From: Micromonospora sp. NBC_00389
GTDB taxonomy: Bacteria; Actinomycetota; Actinomycetes; Mycobacteriales; Micromonosporaceae
Length of the DNA: 64,000 nucleotides
Reading direction: 5' to 3'
NCBI RefSeq assembly: GCF_036059255.1
Contig: NZ_CP107947.1
Coordinates: forward strand, 7,068,001 to 7,132,000
This document shows positions 1-9,117 of this stretch, in pieces. A program made the translations under genes and the position numbers. The notes under the pieces were generated by a model. It saw only the letters and a list, made by a program, of their open reading frames with translations. It had not been told where the DNA came from and searched no databases. The first letter of the stretch is position 1. Each line of letters starts with the position of its first letter.

Positions 1-2
1 TG

Positions 3-320
3 CTCAGCGTCGAGGCTGGGCCGGCCCGACCCGATCCGGTGGCGTACTGGCGGGCCGAGGAGGCCCGGCTCACCGGCGGCGAGGCGCTACCGGGCTATCG
101 CAAGGTGGACATCTCCGCGCTGGACATCTTCGAGGGCGGCGCGATCTGGGAGTGCGCCTGGGAGAACGCGGCCGGCGACCGGGTGCACAGTTTCCGGTTG
201 CTGGCTAACACCTCGGCTGGGCGCGCCTACACCGTCTCGTGGTTGACAAAAGAGTTCGACTGGCAGGTCAACGCGACATACTTGCCGATGATCCGGCAGA
301 GCTTCACCCCCGCACTCTGA
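3..320 (+). CDS. C-terminal fragment of an unrecognised protein
   Basis: The reading frame is open from the window edge to a TGA, giving about 105 residues of a longer protein. A GTG at base 39 could start a short protein, but the frame continues upstream in the same style, so I treat this as the 3' end of a larger gene. The visible part is a compact alternating pattern with aromatic residues (AIWECAWEN, YTVSWLTKEFDW). It resembles the extracytoplasmic tail found on some actinobacterial Ser/Thr kinases and lipoproteins, but no kinase or membrane segment lies inside the window. That resemblance is weak inference. Confidence 0.55.
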   Translation, partial: LSVEAGPARPDPVAYWRAEEARLTGGEALPGYRKVDISALDIFEGGAIWECAWENAAGDRVHSFRLLANTSAGRAYTVSWLTKEFDWQVNATYLPMIRQSFTPAL

Positions 321-422
321 GACTGTCCGTTGTGGACCGTCCGGGTGATGCCCCTGCGGCGCCGACGCTGACTACAGTGGCGTAGTTTTGGCGCTCAAGA
401 TCCCTGGGGAGGGTGAGCCGAC

Positions 423-1232
423 ATGATGGGACCGTCGCACGCGCTGTCTGGCGCGGCGGTATGGCTGGCCGGGTCCTGGGCACTGGACCAGTTCGCTGAC
501 TACCAGCAGTCGCCGCTCGCGTTGGCGGTGGGCACCGCCGTGTGCGCCGGCGGCGCGCTCTTTCCCGACCTCGACCTGTCGGGCAAGGTGACCCGTAACC
601 AGGGCGGCGCCACCGTGGCCCGCACCTTCGGGGTCTTCTCGCTCTTCGTCGCCGAGGTGATGGAGAAGATCTCGCTCGGGGTCTACTATGCGACGAAGCT
701 CAGCAAGGATCCCCGGCGCAACAACGGGCACCGGACGCTGACGCACACCATCCCGTTCACCCTGCTGGTCGGCTGGGGCACCACCGCGCTCTGCACCGCG
801 TACGGCAAGTGGGCGGTGATCACCATCCTGTTCTTCATGTTCGGCCTGGCTCTGCGTGGGCTGTTCGACGGTTGGGCTGAGCGGGCCGGCTGGGTGATCG
901 TGACCCTCGCCTCGGCCGGGGCGGCCTGGTTCACCTTCGTCAACCTCCCGGGCGGGCGCGGCTATCCGCTGATCGGCGTGGCCGTGGGGGTGGGCTGCTT
1001 CGTGCACATCCTCGGCGACATGATCACCCGGGCTGGGGTGCCGATCCTCTGGCCGATCCCGATCAGACGGCGGATGTGGACGATGATCGGCCTGCCGAAC
1101 AGCATCGCGCTGCGTACCGGCAGCAAGACCGAGGTGGTCGTGCTGCGCGCCGTCCTGACCGTGGTCGCGTTGCTCTCCACCGCGGGTCTGATCGCTCCTT
1201 CGGTGCTGCAACGGTTCAACATCGAGATATGA
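423..1232 (+). CDS. YdjM/DUF457-type membrane-bound metal-dependent hydrolase
   Basis: A 269-residue integral membrane protein of the YdjM (LexA-binding inner-membrane hydrolase, DUF457) family. The family signature is visible: an N-terminal GPSHALSGAA motif with the first histidine, and an NNGHRTLTHT block (about residues 100-109) carrying the HRxxTH metal-ligand pattern. Four to five hydrophobic segments follow, and HILGDM near residue 199 adds another histidine. Family members are presumed zinc-dependent hydrolases; the substrate is unknown. The start is an ATG-ATG pair behind GGGAGGGTGAG. The stop overlaps the next start (ATGA), so the two genes are probably translationally coupled. Confidence 0.85.
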   Translation: MMGPSHALSGAAVWLAGSWALDQFADYQQSPLALAVGTAVCAGGALFPDLDLSGKVTRNQGGATVARTFGVFSLFVAEVMEKISLGVYYATKLSKDPRRNNGHRTLTHTIPFTLLVGWGTTALCTAYGKWAVITILFFMFGLALRGLFDGWAERAGWVIVTLASAGAAWFTFVNLPGGRGYPLIGVAVGVGCFVHILGDMITRAGVPILWPIPIRRRMWTMIGLPNSIALRTGSKTEVVVLRAVLTVVALLSTAGLIAPSVLQRFNIEI

Positions 1233-2140
1233 CCGACCCGGTGCCGCAGCAGTCACCGCCAGCGGCGGATGAGCAGGTGCCGGAGTTCTGGCGCGCGCTC
1301 GGGCTGCCCGGGCTGGCCGACGTGCACGTGCACTTCCTGCCACCGCGGCTGCTGCGCCGGGTGTGGGAGTACTTCGACGCGGCGGGGCCGCTGGTCGGCA
1401 CCGAGTGGCCCATCCGCTACCGGTGGAGCGACGCCGACCGGGTGGCGCACCTGCGCCGGCTCGGGGTACGGGCGTTCGGCGCGCTGGCGTACCCGCACCG
1501 GCCGGGCATGGCGGCGGAGCTGAACCGCTGGACGCTGGAGTTCGCCCGGACCACACCGGGATGCCTGCCCTCGGCCACGTTCTTTCCGGAGCCGGAGGCT
1601 CCCGGTTATGTCGAGGCCGCGCTGATCGGCGGGGCCCGGCTGTTCAAGGTGCACGTGCAGGTCGGCGGTTTCTCGCCGACCGACCCGGACCTGGACCGGG
1701 TGTGGGGGATGCTCGCCGACGCGGGTGTGCCCGTGGTGGTGCACGCCGGGCACGCCCCGGTGGGGACCACGCACACCGGACCCGAGCCGTTTGCCGCCCT
1801 GCTGGCCCGCCACCCCCGGCTGACCGCCGTGGTGGCGCACCTCGGCGCCCCCGACTACCGGGCGTTCCTGGACCTCGCCGAGGCGTACGAGCGGGTTCGG
1901 CTGGACACCACGATGGCGTTCACCCCGTTCTTCGACCGGTTCGTACCCTTCCCGGCCGACGAGCTGCCCCGGCTGCGCGAGCTGGGGTTGGCGGGCAAGG
2001 TACTGCTGGGCAGCGACTTCCCGAACATCCCCTACCCGTACGCCGATCAGTTGACCGGGCTGGCCCGGCTGGACCTGGGCGACGACTGGCTGCGCGCGGT
2101 CTGCTGGGACAGCGCCGCCGCCCTGTTCGACCTCTCCTGA
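1229..2140 (+). CDS. Amidohydrolase family protein (TIM-barrel metal-dependent hydrolase)
   Basis: A 303-residue protein of the amidohydrolase_2 type. The first metal-binding HxH is in LADVHVHFLP (about residue 33), a later histidine is in VVVHAGHAP, another is in VVAHLGAPD, and the catalytic-type aspartate is in LLGSDFPNIPYPY near the C-terminus. These spacings match decarboxylase/lactonase-like amidohydrolases; the substrate cannot be read from the sequence. Upstream in-frame starts exist inside the preceding gene, but the ATG of the ATGA overlap fits operon style and gives a normal family length. It is followed by a palindromic element that probably ends the transcript. Confidence 0.85.
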   Translation: MTDPVPQQSPPAADEQVPEFWRALGLPGLADVHVHFLPPRLLRRVWEYFDAAGPLVGTEWPIRYRWSDADRVAHLRRLGVRAFGALAYPHRPGMAAELNRWTLEFARTTPGCLPSATFFPEPEAPGYVEAALIGGARLFKVHVQVGGFSPTDPDLDRVWGMLADAGVPVVVHAGHAPVGTTHTGPEPFAALLARHPRLTAVVAHLGAPDYRAFLDLAEAYERVRLDTTMAFTPFFDRFVPFPADELPRLRELGLAGKVLLGSDFPNIPYPYADQLTGLARLDLGDDWLRAVCWDSAAALFDLS

Positions 2141-2216
2141 CCCCGCGGCCGCCGCCGCCCGGGTGGGCAGGGCGCCGCCGTCGGGTGCGCGGCCCGTCGG
2201 GTGCCGTCGCATCCAA

Positions 2217-2288
2217 GATCGTGCCCGATCCTGGATGTAGTGGCCTCCGGTGCGGTACGAGGCGACTACATCCAGGATCGAGCGTGAC
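2217..2288. repeat. Palindromic intergenic element, copy 1
   Basis: Two inverted arms centred near base 2253 share the core CGATCCTGGATGTAGT and its complement ACTACATCCAGGATCG, with further imperfect pairing on both sides. The same core recurs near 23.1 kb and 53.7 kb. This copy follows the amidohydrolase gene, so it may serve as a terminator or as a mobile or structural repeat. It occupies much of the 360-base gap before the LacI gene; the rest of that gap holds a promoter and operators. Confidence 0.8.
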
Positions 2289-2395
2289 CATGGCGTTCGG
2301 CGCGCCACCAGGGGCGGGCGGGGGACGCGGCGCGGCCAGTACGGGCAGCACCGAGGGGCCTCAGGGCGGCCCGACTTTCTTTTCGACATCGGCTA

Positions 2396-2425
2396 TTGAC
2401 GTCGTCGTAACGGGTGGCCTAGCGT
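2396..2425 (+). promoter_or_regulatory. Housekeeping-type promoter for the lacI-type gene
   Basis: TTGACG and TAGCGT are separated by 18 bases, a good match to an actinobacterial primary-sigma promoter. It points to the LacI-type gene, and the twin operators lie immediately downstream of the -10 box, where a bound repressor would block initiation or early elongation. Confidence 0.65.
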
Positions 2426-2429
2426 CTGT

Positions 2430-2454
2430 CGAAACGCTTCGTCGAAACGCTTCG
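2430..2454. promoter_or_regulatory. Tandem LacI-type operators
   Basis: The 12-mer CGAAACGCTTCG occurs twice, 13 bases apart. Each is a near-palindrome around a central CG, the usual LacI-family geometry, and the second copy extends to GTCGAAACGCTTCGAC. They lie between the promoter and the regulator gene, which suggests autoregulation and control of the downstream sugar operon. No further copy was seen before the binding-protein gene. Confidence 0.7.
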
Positions 2455-2500
2455 ACGATTATTCGGGAGCGATCCCACGCCCGGCCGGAGGAGGTGCGCG

Positions 2501-3559
2501 ATGGCCACCATGCACGACGTAGCCCGCCTCGCCCAGGTCTCGGTCAGCACCGTGTCGTACGTGCTCACCGGCACCCGGCCGATCTCCCAGGCCACTCGGG
2601 ACAAGGTGCTCGCCGCGATGGCCGAGCTGGACTACCAGCCCAACGCGATGGCCCGCGGCCTGGCCAGCCGGCGCAGCCGGATCCTGGGCCTGCTGATGCC
2701 GATGGACGAGCGCGGCCTCGGTGCGACCGAGACCGCCTTCGTCACCGGCGCCGCAGCCGCAGCCAGCGCCGCCGGCTACCACCTGGTGCTCTCGCCGGTC
2801 GGCGGCGGCGACCTCGACGACCTGCGGCGGCTGGCCAGCCAGCGGATGCTCGATGGGGTCGTGCTGATGGAGGTGCAGCTCGCCGACGAGCGGGTCACCG
2901 TGCTCCAGGAGGCCGGCGTTCCGCTGGTCCTGATCGGCCGCACCGGCGACACCACCGCGCTCTCCTACGTCGATATCGACTTCGAGCAGACCGTGCGGGA
3001 GGCCGTCGCCCACCTGGTCGGGCTGGGTCACCGGAGCATCGTCTACGTCAACCACTCGGCCGCCACCCTGGCCAGCGGCTACGGTCCCGCGCTGCGTACC
3101 CGGGACGCCTTTGTGTCGGCGATGGCCGGGCACGGCCTGGAGCCGGTGATGATCCCGGCCGAGGACAGCGCCGCGGGCGGGCGGGCGGCCCTGGCCGCCG
3201 CGTTCGCGCAGGCACCGGAGTTGACCGCCGTGCTGGCCATGAACGAGACCGCGATCTTCGGCATCCTCGGCGAGCTGACCGGCCGAGGGCTCTCGGTGCC
3301 GGAGGACGTCTCGGTCGTCTCGATGGTCACCTCACGGCAGGTCGCCGAGCTGGCCACCCCGGCGTTGACCGCGATGACGTCTCCCGGTTCGGCCATGGGT
3401 CGGATCGCCATCGAGGCGCTGCTGCGCCACCTGGACGGGTCCGGCGACGAGCGCCACCAGCAACTGCTGCCGTGCGCGCTGGAAGTCCGGGGATCGACCG
3501 CCGTGCCACGACAGCCAGCACCGGACGCACCCGGGCGGTCACCGACCGACGGGGGTTGA
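2501..3559 (+). CDS. LacI-family transcriptional regulator of the sugar locus
   Basis: A 352-residue repressor-type protein. Residues 1-50 form the classic LacI helix-turn-helix and hinge (TMHDVARLAQVSVSTVSYVL, then LDYQPNAMARGLASRRS). The remainder is a periplasmic-binding-like sugar sensor (about 60-330) with the usual ILGLLMP entry strand. The ATG has a strong GGAGGAGG site. It precedes the binding protein, permeases and two glycosidases on the same strand and has tandem palindromes upstream, so it most likely represses this operon and is relieved by a transported oligosaccharide. Inducer identity is inference; a xyloglucan- or cellulose-derived sugar fits the enzymes. Confidence 0.9.
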   Translation: MATMHDVARLAQVSVSTVSYVLTGTRPISQATRDKVLAAMAELDYQPNAMARGLASRRSRILGLLMPMDERGLGATETAFVTGAAAAASAAGYHLVLSPVGGGDLDDLRRLASQRMLDGVVLMEVQLADERVTVLQEAGVPLVLIGRTGDTTALSYVDIDFEQTVREAVAHLVGLGHRSIVYVNHSAATLASGYGPALRTRDAFVSAMAGHGLEPVMIPAEDSAAGGRAALAAAFAQAPELTAVLAMNETAIFGILGELTGRGLSVPEDVSVVSMVTSRQVAELATPALTAMTSPGSAMGRIAIEALLRHLDGSGDERHQQLLPCALEVRGSTAVPRQPAPDAPGRSPTDGG

Positions 3560-3570
3560 CCAGCTAAAAC

Positions 3571-3604
3571 GGCCCGCCGCCGCGCTGCAACGCGACGACG
3601 GGCC
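3571..3604 (+). terminator. GC-rich hairpin between lacI-type gene and importer genes
   Basis: A 14-bp stem (GGCCCGCCGCCGCG pairing with CGCGACGACGGGCC, two G-U pairs) closes a 6-base loop. There is no U tract. It lies between the regulator and the binding-protein gene with no clear second promoter after it, so it may reduce rather than stop read-through, or stabilise a processed transcript end. Confidence 0.55.
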
Positions 3605-3644
3605 CAGTGAAGTACCGGCTAGATACTCAATGAGGAGGATAGCA

Positions 3645-4949
3645 ATGCAGCGATTCCGCCGAATCGTCGCCGCGCTCGCCCTGGCAGCGACCGCGACGAC
3701 CACCATGGCCGCGTGCGGCGGTGGGGACAGCGGGGACGACAGCGGGGCCAAGACCCTCAAACTGTGGCACTACGAGAGCGCCAACAGTGCCATGGGGGTC
3801 GCCTGGGACCGGTCGATCGAGATCTTCAAGGCCGAGCACCCGGGCGTCGAGGTGCGCTTCGAGCGCAAGGCGTTCGAGCAGATCCAGCAGAACGCTGGCA
3901 TGATCATCAACTCGTCCGAGGGTCCGGACGTGATGGAGTACAACAAGGGCAACGCGACCGCCGGCCTGCTCTCCTCCCAGAGCCTGCTCACCGACCTGAG
4001 CGCCGAGGCCGACAAGCGCGGCTGGGCCGGCAAGCTCAGCCCCAGCCTGCAGACCACCGCCCGCTACAGCGACAAGGGCGTGATGGGCTCGGGCAACTGG
4101 TTCGGCGTGCCGAACTACGGCGAGTACGTGACGGTCTACTACAACAAGGACCTCTTCCAGCAGCACGGCATCAAGGTCCCGACCACCATGGCCGAGATGA
4201 CCTCCGCGATGGACACCTTCGTCGGCAAGGGCGTCACCCCGCTGGGCATGGCGGGCGCCGAGTACCCGGCCGGTCAGCTCTTCTACCAGTTGGCGCTGGC
4301 CAAGGCGGACCGGCAGTTCGTCGACAACTACCAGCTCTACAAGAATCCGGTCGACTTCAAGGCCGACCCGCTGAAGTCCGGCGCGGAGACCTTCGCCGAC
4401 TGGGTGAAGAAGGGCTACGTCGCCAAGGACTCGGCGAGCCTGAAGGCCGAGGACATGGGCACCGCGTTCATCGGCGGCAAGACCCCGATGATCGTCTCCG
4501 GTAGCTGGTGGTACGGCCGGTTCAAGGCCGAGATGAAGGCCAACTGGGACACGTTCCTCTTCCCCGGCAACACCCTGCAGGCCGGCTCGTCCGGCAACCT
4601 CTGGGTGGTCCCGGCGACCAGCAAGGCCAAGGGCCTGGCGTACGACTTCATCGACATCACCCTGCGTCCGGAGATCCAGGACCTGATCGGCAACAACGGT
4701 GGCGTGCCGGTCGCCGCTGACCCGGCGAAGATCAGCGACCCCAAGGACCGCAAGCTGATCGAGGACTTCAACACGGTCAGCAAGCAGGACGGCCTCGCCT
4801 TCTACCCGGACTGGCCGGTTCCCGGCTACTACGACGTGCTGGTATCCGGCTTCCAGGGCCTGATCAACGGCTCCAAGTCGCCCGACCAGGTCCTCGACTC
4901 GATCGCCAAGCCGTACGCCGACGGCGTCAAGGAGATCACCGGCAAGTGA
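3645..4949 (+). CDS. Carbohydrate ABC importer substrate-binding lipoprotein
   Basis: A 434-residue extracellular solute-binding protein (family 1). The N-terminus is a lipoprotein signal with lipobox TMAAC followed by an acidic glycine/serine linker. LKLWHYESANS starts the mature domain, and NLWVVPATSK (about residue 317) is typical of sugar binders. The start is the ATG behind GAGGAGGA; an ATG 15 bases upstream would place that ribosome site inside the gene. It leads a tight operon with two permeases, a GH31 and a GH1 enzyme, so it probably delivers a glycosidic oligosaccharide, perhaps a xyloglucan fragment. Confidence 0.9.
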   Translation: MQRFRRIVAALALAATATTTMAACGGGDSGDDSGAKTLKLWHYESANSAMGVAWDRSIEIFKAEHPGVEVRFERKAFEQIQQNAGMIINSSEGPDVMEYNKGNATAGLLSSQSLLTDLSAEADKRGWAGKLSPSLQTTARYSDKGVMGSGNWFGVPNYGEYVTVYYNKDLFQQHGIKVPTTMAEMTSAMDTFVGKGVTPLGMAGAEYPAGQLFYQLALAKADRQFVDNYQLYKNPVDFKADPLKSGAETFADWVKKGYVAKDSASLKAEDMGTAFIGGKTPMIVSGSWWYGRFKAEMKANWDTFLFPGNTLQAGSSGNLWVVPATSKAKGLAYDFIDITLRPEIQDLIGNNGGVPVAADPAKISDPKDRKLIEDFNTVSKQDGLAFYPDWPVPGYYDVLVSGFQGLINGSKSPDQVLDSIAKPYADGVKEITGK

Positions 4950-5016
4950 CACGGCGAGCGGCGGGCGTGACCGGCACGACCGGCGCGCCCGCCCGCCCCG
5001 CCGGGAAGGATCTTCC

Positions 5017-5985
5017 ATGGCAGTCTCCGAGACCGTCGCCGCCGCACACCCGGCGACGACCCCGACTCAGCCCGCGCCAGGCCGGAAACGTCGCGGCCGC
5101 AACGCCTCGTACTGGCTCTACCTGCTCCCCGGAGCGGTGCTCTTCATCCTGGTCATCGGCGCACCGCTGGTCGGCACCGGCTACCTGTCGCTGACCAAGT
5201 GGTCCGGGGTCGGCGACCCCACCTGGGTCGGCCTGGACAACTACCAGCAGTTGCTGCACGACGAGGTGTTCTGGGCGTCGTTCCGGAACACCGTCGCGAT
5301 GCTCATCGCGATGGTGGTGGTGCCCACCCTGCTCGGGCTGGTGCTCGCCTCGGTGCTCTTCGACATCATCGGCCGCCGGTTCCGGCCGCGTACCGCCGCC
5401 GCGCTGCGGGCCGCGTTCTACCTCCCGCAGGTGCTGCCCGTCGTGGTGGCCGGCATCGTCTGGGGCTGGATCCTGCGCCCCGATGGCGCGTTCAACAGTC
5501 TGCTCGACGCGGTTGGTCTCGGCGCGCTACGCCATGACTGGCTCGGCGACCCGGACACCGCGCTGCCCGCCGTGATGGCGGTGATGATCTGGGTGCAGAT
5601 CGGCTACCCGGTGGTCGTCTTCATGGCGGCGCTGCAGCGGGTCGACCCCGAGCTGTACGAGGCGGCCGAGGTCGACGGCGCGAACTGGGTCCACCGGTTC
5701 CGGGCGATCACCCTTCCGCAGATCCGGCCGGAGACCTTCGTGGTGGCCCTGACCTGCACGATCGCCGCGTTGAAGGTGTTCGGGCCGATCTTCGCCCTGA
5801 CCCGGGGCGGCCCGGAGAACGCCACCAACGTGCCCTCGTACTTCGCGTACTACACGTTCTTCAAGAAGCTCCAGGTCGGCTACGGCTCCGCGATCTCCAC
5901 AGTGCTCACCCTGATCATCGTGGTGGTGGCCGTGCTGTTCATCTGGATGCAGTACCGCAGCGAGCGCCGGGACCGGGGGATCTGA
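5017..5985 (+). CDS. Sugar ABC importer permease, MalF type
   Basis: A 322-residue permease with about six membrane helices. After a basic cytoplasmic tail (RKRRGRNASYW) comes a first helix near residue 35. The EAA-loop motif that contacts the ATPase is visible as EAAEVDGANWVHRFRAITLPQ (about residues 213-233). It is the first of two permeases, one base before the second. The operon lacks an ATPase gene, as is usual for actinobacterial CUT1 importers that share MsiK. The start has GGAAGGA at suitable spacing. Confidence 0.9.
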   Translation: MAVSETVAAAHPATTPTQPAPGRKRRGRNASYWLYLLPGAVLFILVIGAPLVGTGYLSLTKWSGVGDPTWVGLDNYQQLLHDEVFWASFRNTVAMLIAMVVVPTLLGLVLASVLFDIIGRRFRPRTAAALRAAFYLPQVLPVVVAGIVWGWILRPDGAFNSLLDAVGLGALRHDWLGDPDTALPAVMAVMIWVQIGYPVVVFMAALQRVDPELYEAAEVDGANWVHRFRAITLPQIRPETFVVALTCTIAALKVFGPIFALTRGGPENATNVPSYFAYYTFFKKLQVGYGSAISTVLTLIIVVVAVLFIWMQYRSERRDRGI

Positions 5986-5986
5986 C

Positions 5987-6880
5987 ATGGCCGTCACGCT
6001 CACTCCGGCGGACCGCGCGCCCGCCCCGCCCCGGACCCGTCCGGTCCGCGACCGGCACCACCGCGGCGTCAGCCGCTGGGTGGTGCTCGCCCTGGTCACG
6101 CTGGGCGCGCTGGTGATGCTGGTGCCGTTCGCGTTCATGCTGCTCAACGCGTTCAAATCGCCCAGCGACTACTCCAACGGCGGCCCGCTGAGCTGGCCGA
6201 CGGAGTTCTACACCACGGGTCTGCGGACGTACTGGACCACAGTGAACTTCCCGCTGAAGCTCTGGAACTCCACGCTCATCGCCGGCTCCGTGGCGGTGCT
6301 CGGCGTGGCAGTCTCACTGCTCAACGCGTACGCCCTGGGCATCGGCCGGGTCCGCGGACGCCTCTGGATCGTCGGGCTCTTCCTGCTGGCCAACATGCTG
6401 CCGCAGGAAGCGTTGATCTACCCGCTCTACTACGTCGCGAAGCAGGTCGGCCTCTACAACACGCAACTCTCGGTGATCATCATCTTCACCGTCATCCAGA
6501 GCGCGTTCGGCACCTACCTGCTCGCCTCGGTGATGAGCACGTTCCCGCGCTCACTGCTGGAGGCCGCCTCGTTGGACGGCGCCGGCAAGTGGACGATCCT
6601 GTGGCGGGTGGTCTTCCCCAACCTGCGGCCCACCCTCGCGGTGCTGCTCATCTTCTTCTTCATCTGGACCTGGAACGAGTTCCTGATCCCGCTGGTCATG
6701 CTGATCGACAACCAGACGCAGACCATCCCGGTCGCGCTCGCGTCGTTGCAGGGCGACCGCCTGATGGACGCCCCGACCACCAACGCCGGCGCGCTGATCA
6801 GCCTGGTGCCGGCCATCATCTTCTTCCTCATCTTCCAGCGCACTCTGGCGCGCGGCATCACGGCAGGAGCCGAGAAGTGA
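5987..6880 (+). CDS. Sugar ABC importer permease, MalG type
   Basis: A 297-residue permease with six predicted helices. Its coupling motif, EAASLDGAGKWTILWRVVFP, is near residues 190-209. The C-terminus ends in the familiar [15 protein letters not shown] pattern of MalG-like proteins. It pairs with the preceding permease, and its stop overlaps the GTG start of the alpha-xylosidase (GTGA), which ties transport to intracellular hydrolysis. Confidence 0.9.
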   Translation: MAVTLTPADRAPAPPRTRPVRDRHHRGVSRWVVLALVTLGALVMLVPFAFMLLNAFKSPSDYSNGGPLSWPTEFYTTGLRTYWTTVNFPLKLWNSTLIAGSVAVLGVAVSLLNAYALGIGRVRGRLWIVGLFLLANMLPQEALIYPLYYVAKQVGLYNTQLSVIIIFTVIQSAFGTYLLASVMSTFPRSLLEAASLDGAGKWTILWRVVFPNLRPTLAVLLIFFFIWTWNEFLIPLVMLIDNQTQTIPVALASLQGDRLMDAPTTNAGALISLVPAIIFFLIFQRTLARGITAGAEK

Positions 6881-9117
6881 AGTTCACCGACGGGTACTGG
6901 CAACTGCGCCCGGGGGTCAGCGTGCTGCGCCCCGGCACAGTGGAATCGGTCGAGCCGGACGAGCGCGGCTTCACCGTCTTCGCGCCGGCCGGTCAGATCA
7001 CCGGACGCGGCGACACCCTCAACCGGCCGGTGGTCACCGTCCGGTTCTTCTCCCCCGCCCCCGGCGTCGTCGGCGTGACCATCGGCCACCACAGCGGCGG
7101 GCTGCCCCAGGAGCCGCACTTCGGGCTGGCCACCGACGACGAGCACCCGATCCACGTCGACGTCACCGGGATCAGCGCGTCGCTGACCACCGGCGAGTTG
7201 ACCGCCCGGGTCGCGCTCATCGACGGGTGGCGGGTCGACTTCCTGCACGGCGACCGGCTGGTCACCGCGTCCACCGGGCGCAGCGTCGGCATCGTCACCG
7301 ACGGCGAGGGCCGCCGGCACGTACACGAGCGGCTCGCCCTCGGCGTCGGCGAGACGGTGTACGGGCTGGGCGAGCGGTTCGGCCCGTTCGTGAAGAACGG
7401 CCAGACCGTCGACATCTGGAACGCCGACGGCGGCACCGCCAGCGAGCAGGCGTACAAGAACGTGCCGTTCTACCTGAGCAGTGCCGGCTACGGGGTGTTC
7501 GTGGACCACCCGGAGCACGTCTCCTTCGAGGTGGGCTCGGAGGTCGTCACGCAGACCCAGTTCAGCGTCGAGGGCCAGTCGCTCACCTACTACGTCATCG
7601 ACGGGCCCACCCCGAAGGACGTGCTGCGCCGCTACACCGCGCTGACCGGCCGACCCGCCCGGGTTCCCGCCTGGTCGTACGGGCTGTGGCTGTCCACGTC
7701 GTTCACCACCTCGTACGACGAGAAGACGGTGACCGAGTTCGTCGACGGAATGGCCGAGCGCAACCTGCCGCTGTCGGTGTTCCACTTCGACTGCTTCTGG
7801 ATGCGCCAGTTCCACTGGGTCGACTTCGTCTGGGACCCGGCGACCTTCCCCGACCCGGAGGGGATGCTGCGCCGGCTGCACGAGCGCGACCTGAAGGTGT
7901 GCGTCTGGATCAACCCGTACATCGCGCAGCGCTCGTACCTGTTCGAGGAGGGCCGCGAGGCCGGCTACCTGGTCCGCAACGCCGACGGGTCGGTCTGGCA
8001 GTGGGACAAGTGGCAGGCCGGCATGGCGTTGGTCGACTTCACCAACCCGGACGCGGTCCGCTGGTTCACCGGCAAGCTCAAGGCGCTGCTGGACATGGGC
8101 GTCGACTGCTTCAAGACCGACTTCGGTGAGCGCATTCCGACCGACGTGGTGTGGCACGACGGTTCGGATCCGCAGCGGATGCACAACTACTACTCCTACC
8201 TCTACAACAAGGCGGTCTTCGAGCTGCTGGAGGCCGAGCGCGGAAAGGGCGAGGCGGTGCTGTTCGCCCGCTCGGCCACCACCGGAGGCCAGCAGTTCCC
8301 GGTGCACTGGGGTGGCGACTGCGAGTCGACGTTCGTGGCGATGGCCGAGTCGCTGCGCGGCGGGCTGTCCCTGGCCGCGTCCGGCTTCGGCTACTGGAGC
8401 CACGACATCGGCGGCTTCGAGGGCACCCCCGACCCGACGGTGTTCAAGCGGTGGATCGCCTTCGGGCTGCTCTCCTCGCACTCCCGCCTGCACGGCTCCG
8501 GCTCGTACCGGGTCCCGTGGGCGTACGACGAGGAGGCGGTTGACGTGCTGCGGCACTTCACCCGGCTCAAGCTCAGCCTGATGCCGTACCTCGCGGGCGC
8601 GGCGCAGGAGGCGCAACGCGACGGGGTGCCGATGATGCGGCCGATGATCCTGGAGTTCCCGGACGACCCGGCCGCGGCGCACCTGGACCGGCAGTACATG
8701 CTCGGCTCCGACGTGCTGGTCGCGCCGGTGCTCAGCGCCGACGGGGAGGTCACCTTCTACGTGCCCGCCGGCACCTGGACCCACCTGGTCACCGGCGCGC
8801 AGCTCACCGGCCCGGCCTGGGTCACCGAGAAGCACGAGTTCGACAGCGTCCCGGTGCTCGCCCGGCCGGGCGCGATCATCCCGTTCGGGGCGCGCTCCGA
8901 CCGGCCGGACTACGAATGGGCGGACGGCGTGCAACTGCGGCTCTACACACCGGCGGAGGGGCAACGCCAACGGGTACGGATCCCGTCGCCCGGGGACGGG
9001 CCCGGAACGGAGTTCGAGGTGAGCTTCCGCGACGGCGTCGCCACCGCCGAACTGGTGGCGGGCGCCTCGTCGGCGTACCACTGCGTGGTGGCCGGGACCG
9101 AGGTGGCGGCGCGATGA
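6877..9117 (+). CDS. yicI: GH31 alpha-xylosidase (YicI type)
   Basis: A 746-residue glycoside hydrolase family 31 enzyme with no signal peptide, so it acts in the cytoplasm. The start VKFTDGYW matches the conserved YicI beginning and uses the GTG of the GTGA overlap; the longer in-frame extension into the permease gene is rejected. The nucleophile is D415 in KTDFGERIP and the acid/base is D481 in HWGGDCES, nearly the numbering of E. coli YicI (416 and 482, known from the family). [12 protein letters not shown] and SHDIGGFEG blocks also match YicI. The expected activity is removal of alpha-1,6-xylose from xyloglucan oligosaccharides such as isoprimeverose. An alpha-glucosidase with relaxed specificity is the main alternative. 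Confidence 0.9.
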   Translation: MKFTDGYWQLRPGVSVLRPGTVESVEPDERGFTVFAPAGQITGRGDTLNRPVVTVRFFSPAPGVVGVTIGHHSGGLPQEPHFGLATDDEHPIHVDVTGISASLTTGELTARVALIDGWRVDFLHGDRLVTASTGRSVGIVTDGEGRRHVHERLALGVGETVYGLGERFGPFVKNGQTVDIWNADGGTASEQAYKNVPFYLSSAGYGVFVDHPEHVSFEVGSEVVTQTQFSVEGQSLTYYVIDGPTPKDVLRRYTALTGRPARVPAWSYGLWLSTSFTTSYDEKTVTEFVDGMAERNLPLSVFHFDCFWMRQFHWVDFVWDPATFPDPEGMLRRLHERDLKVCVWINPYIAQRSYLFEEGREAGYLVRNADGSVWQWDKWQAGMALVDFTNPDAVRWFTGKLKALLDMGVDCFKTDFGERIPTDVVWHDGSDPQRMHNYYSYLYNKAVFELLEAERGKGEAVLFARSATTGGQQFPVHWGGDCESTFVAMAESLRGGLSLAASGFGYWSHDIGGFEGTPDPTVFKRWIAFGLLSSHSRLHGSGSYRVPWAYDEEAVDVLRHFTRLKLSLMPYLAGAAQEAQRDGVPMMRPMILEFPDDPAAAHLDRQYMLGSDVLVAPVLSADGEVTFYVPAGTWTHLVTGAQLTGPAWVTEKHEFDSVPVLARPGAIIPFGARSDRPDYEWADGVQLRLYTPAEGQRQRVRIPSPGDGPGTEFEVSFRDGVATAELVAGASSAYHCVVAGTEVAAR

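Noticed and set aside
1363..3567. Long plus-strand reading of 734 codons across the amidohydrolase and LacI genes
   Set aside because: It overlaps two well-supported genes in another frame, is Arg/Pro/Gly-rich and matches nothing; typical of high-GC shadow frames.
3630..3644. Upstream ATG for the sugar-binding lipoprotein
   Set aside because: The extra codons contain the ribosome site GAGGAGGA itself, and the signal peptide is normal from the later ATG.
6514..9081. Minus-strand reading of 855 codons opposite the GH31 gene
   Set aside because: It is an antisense shadow of the alpha-xylosidase with low-complexity Val/Arg/His composition and no motif.
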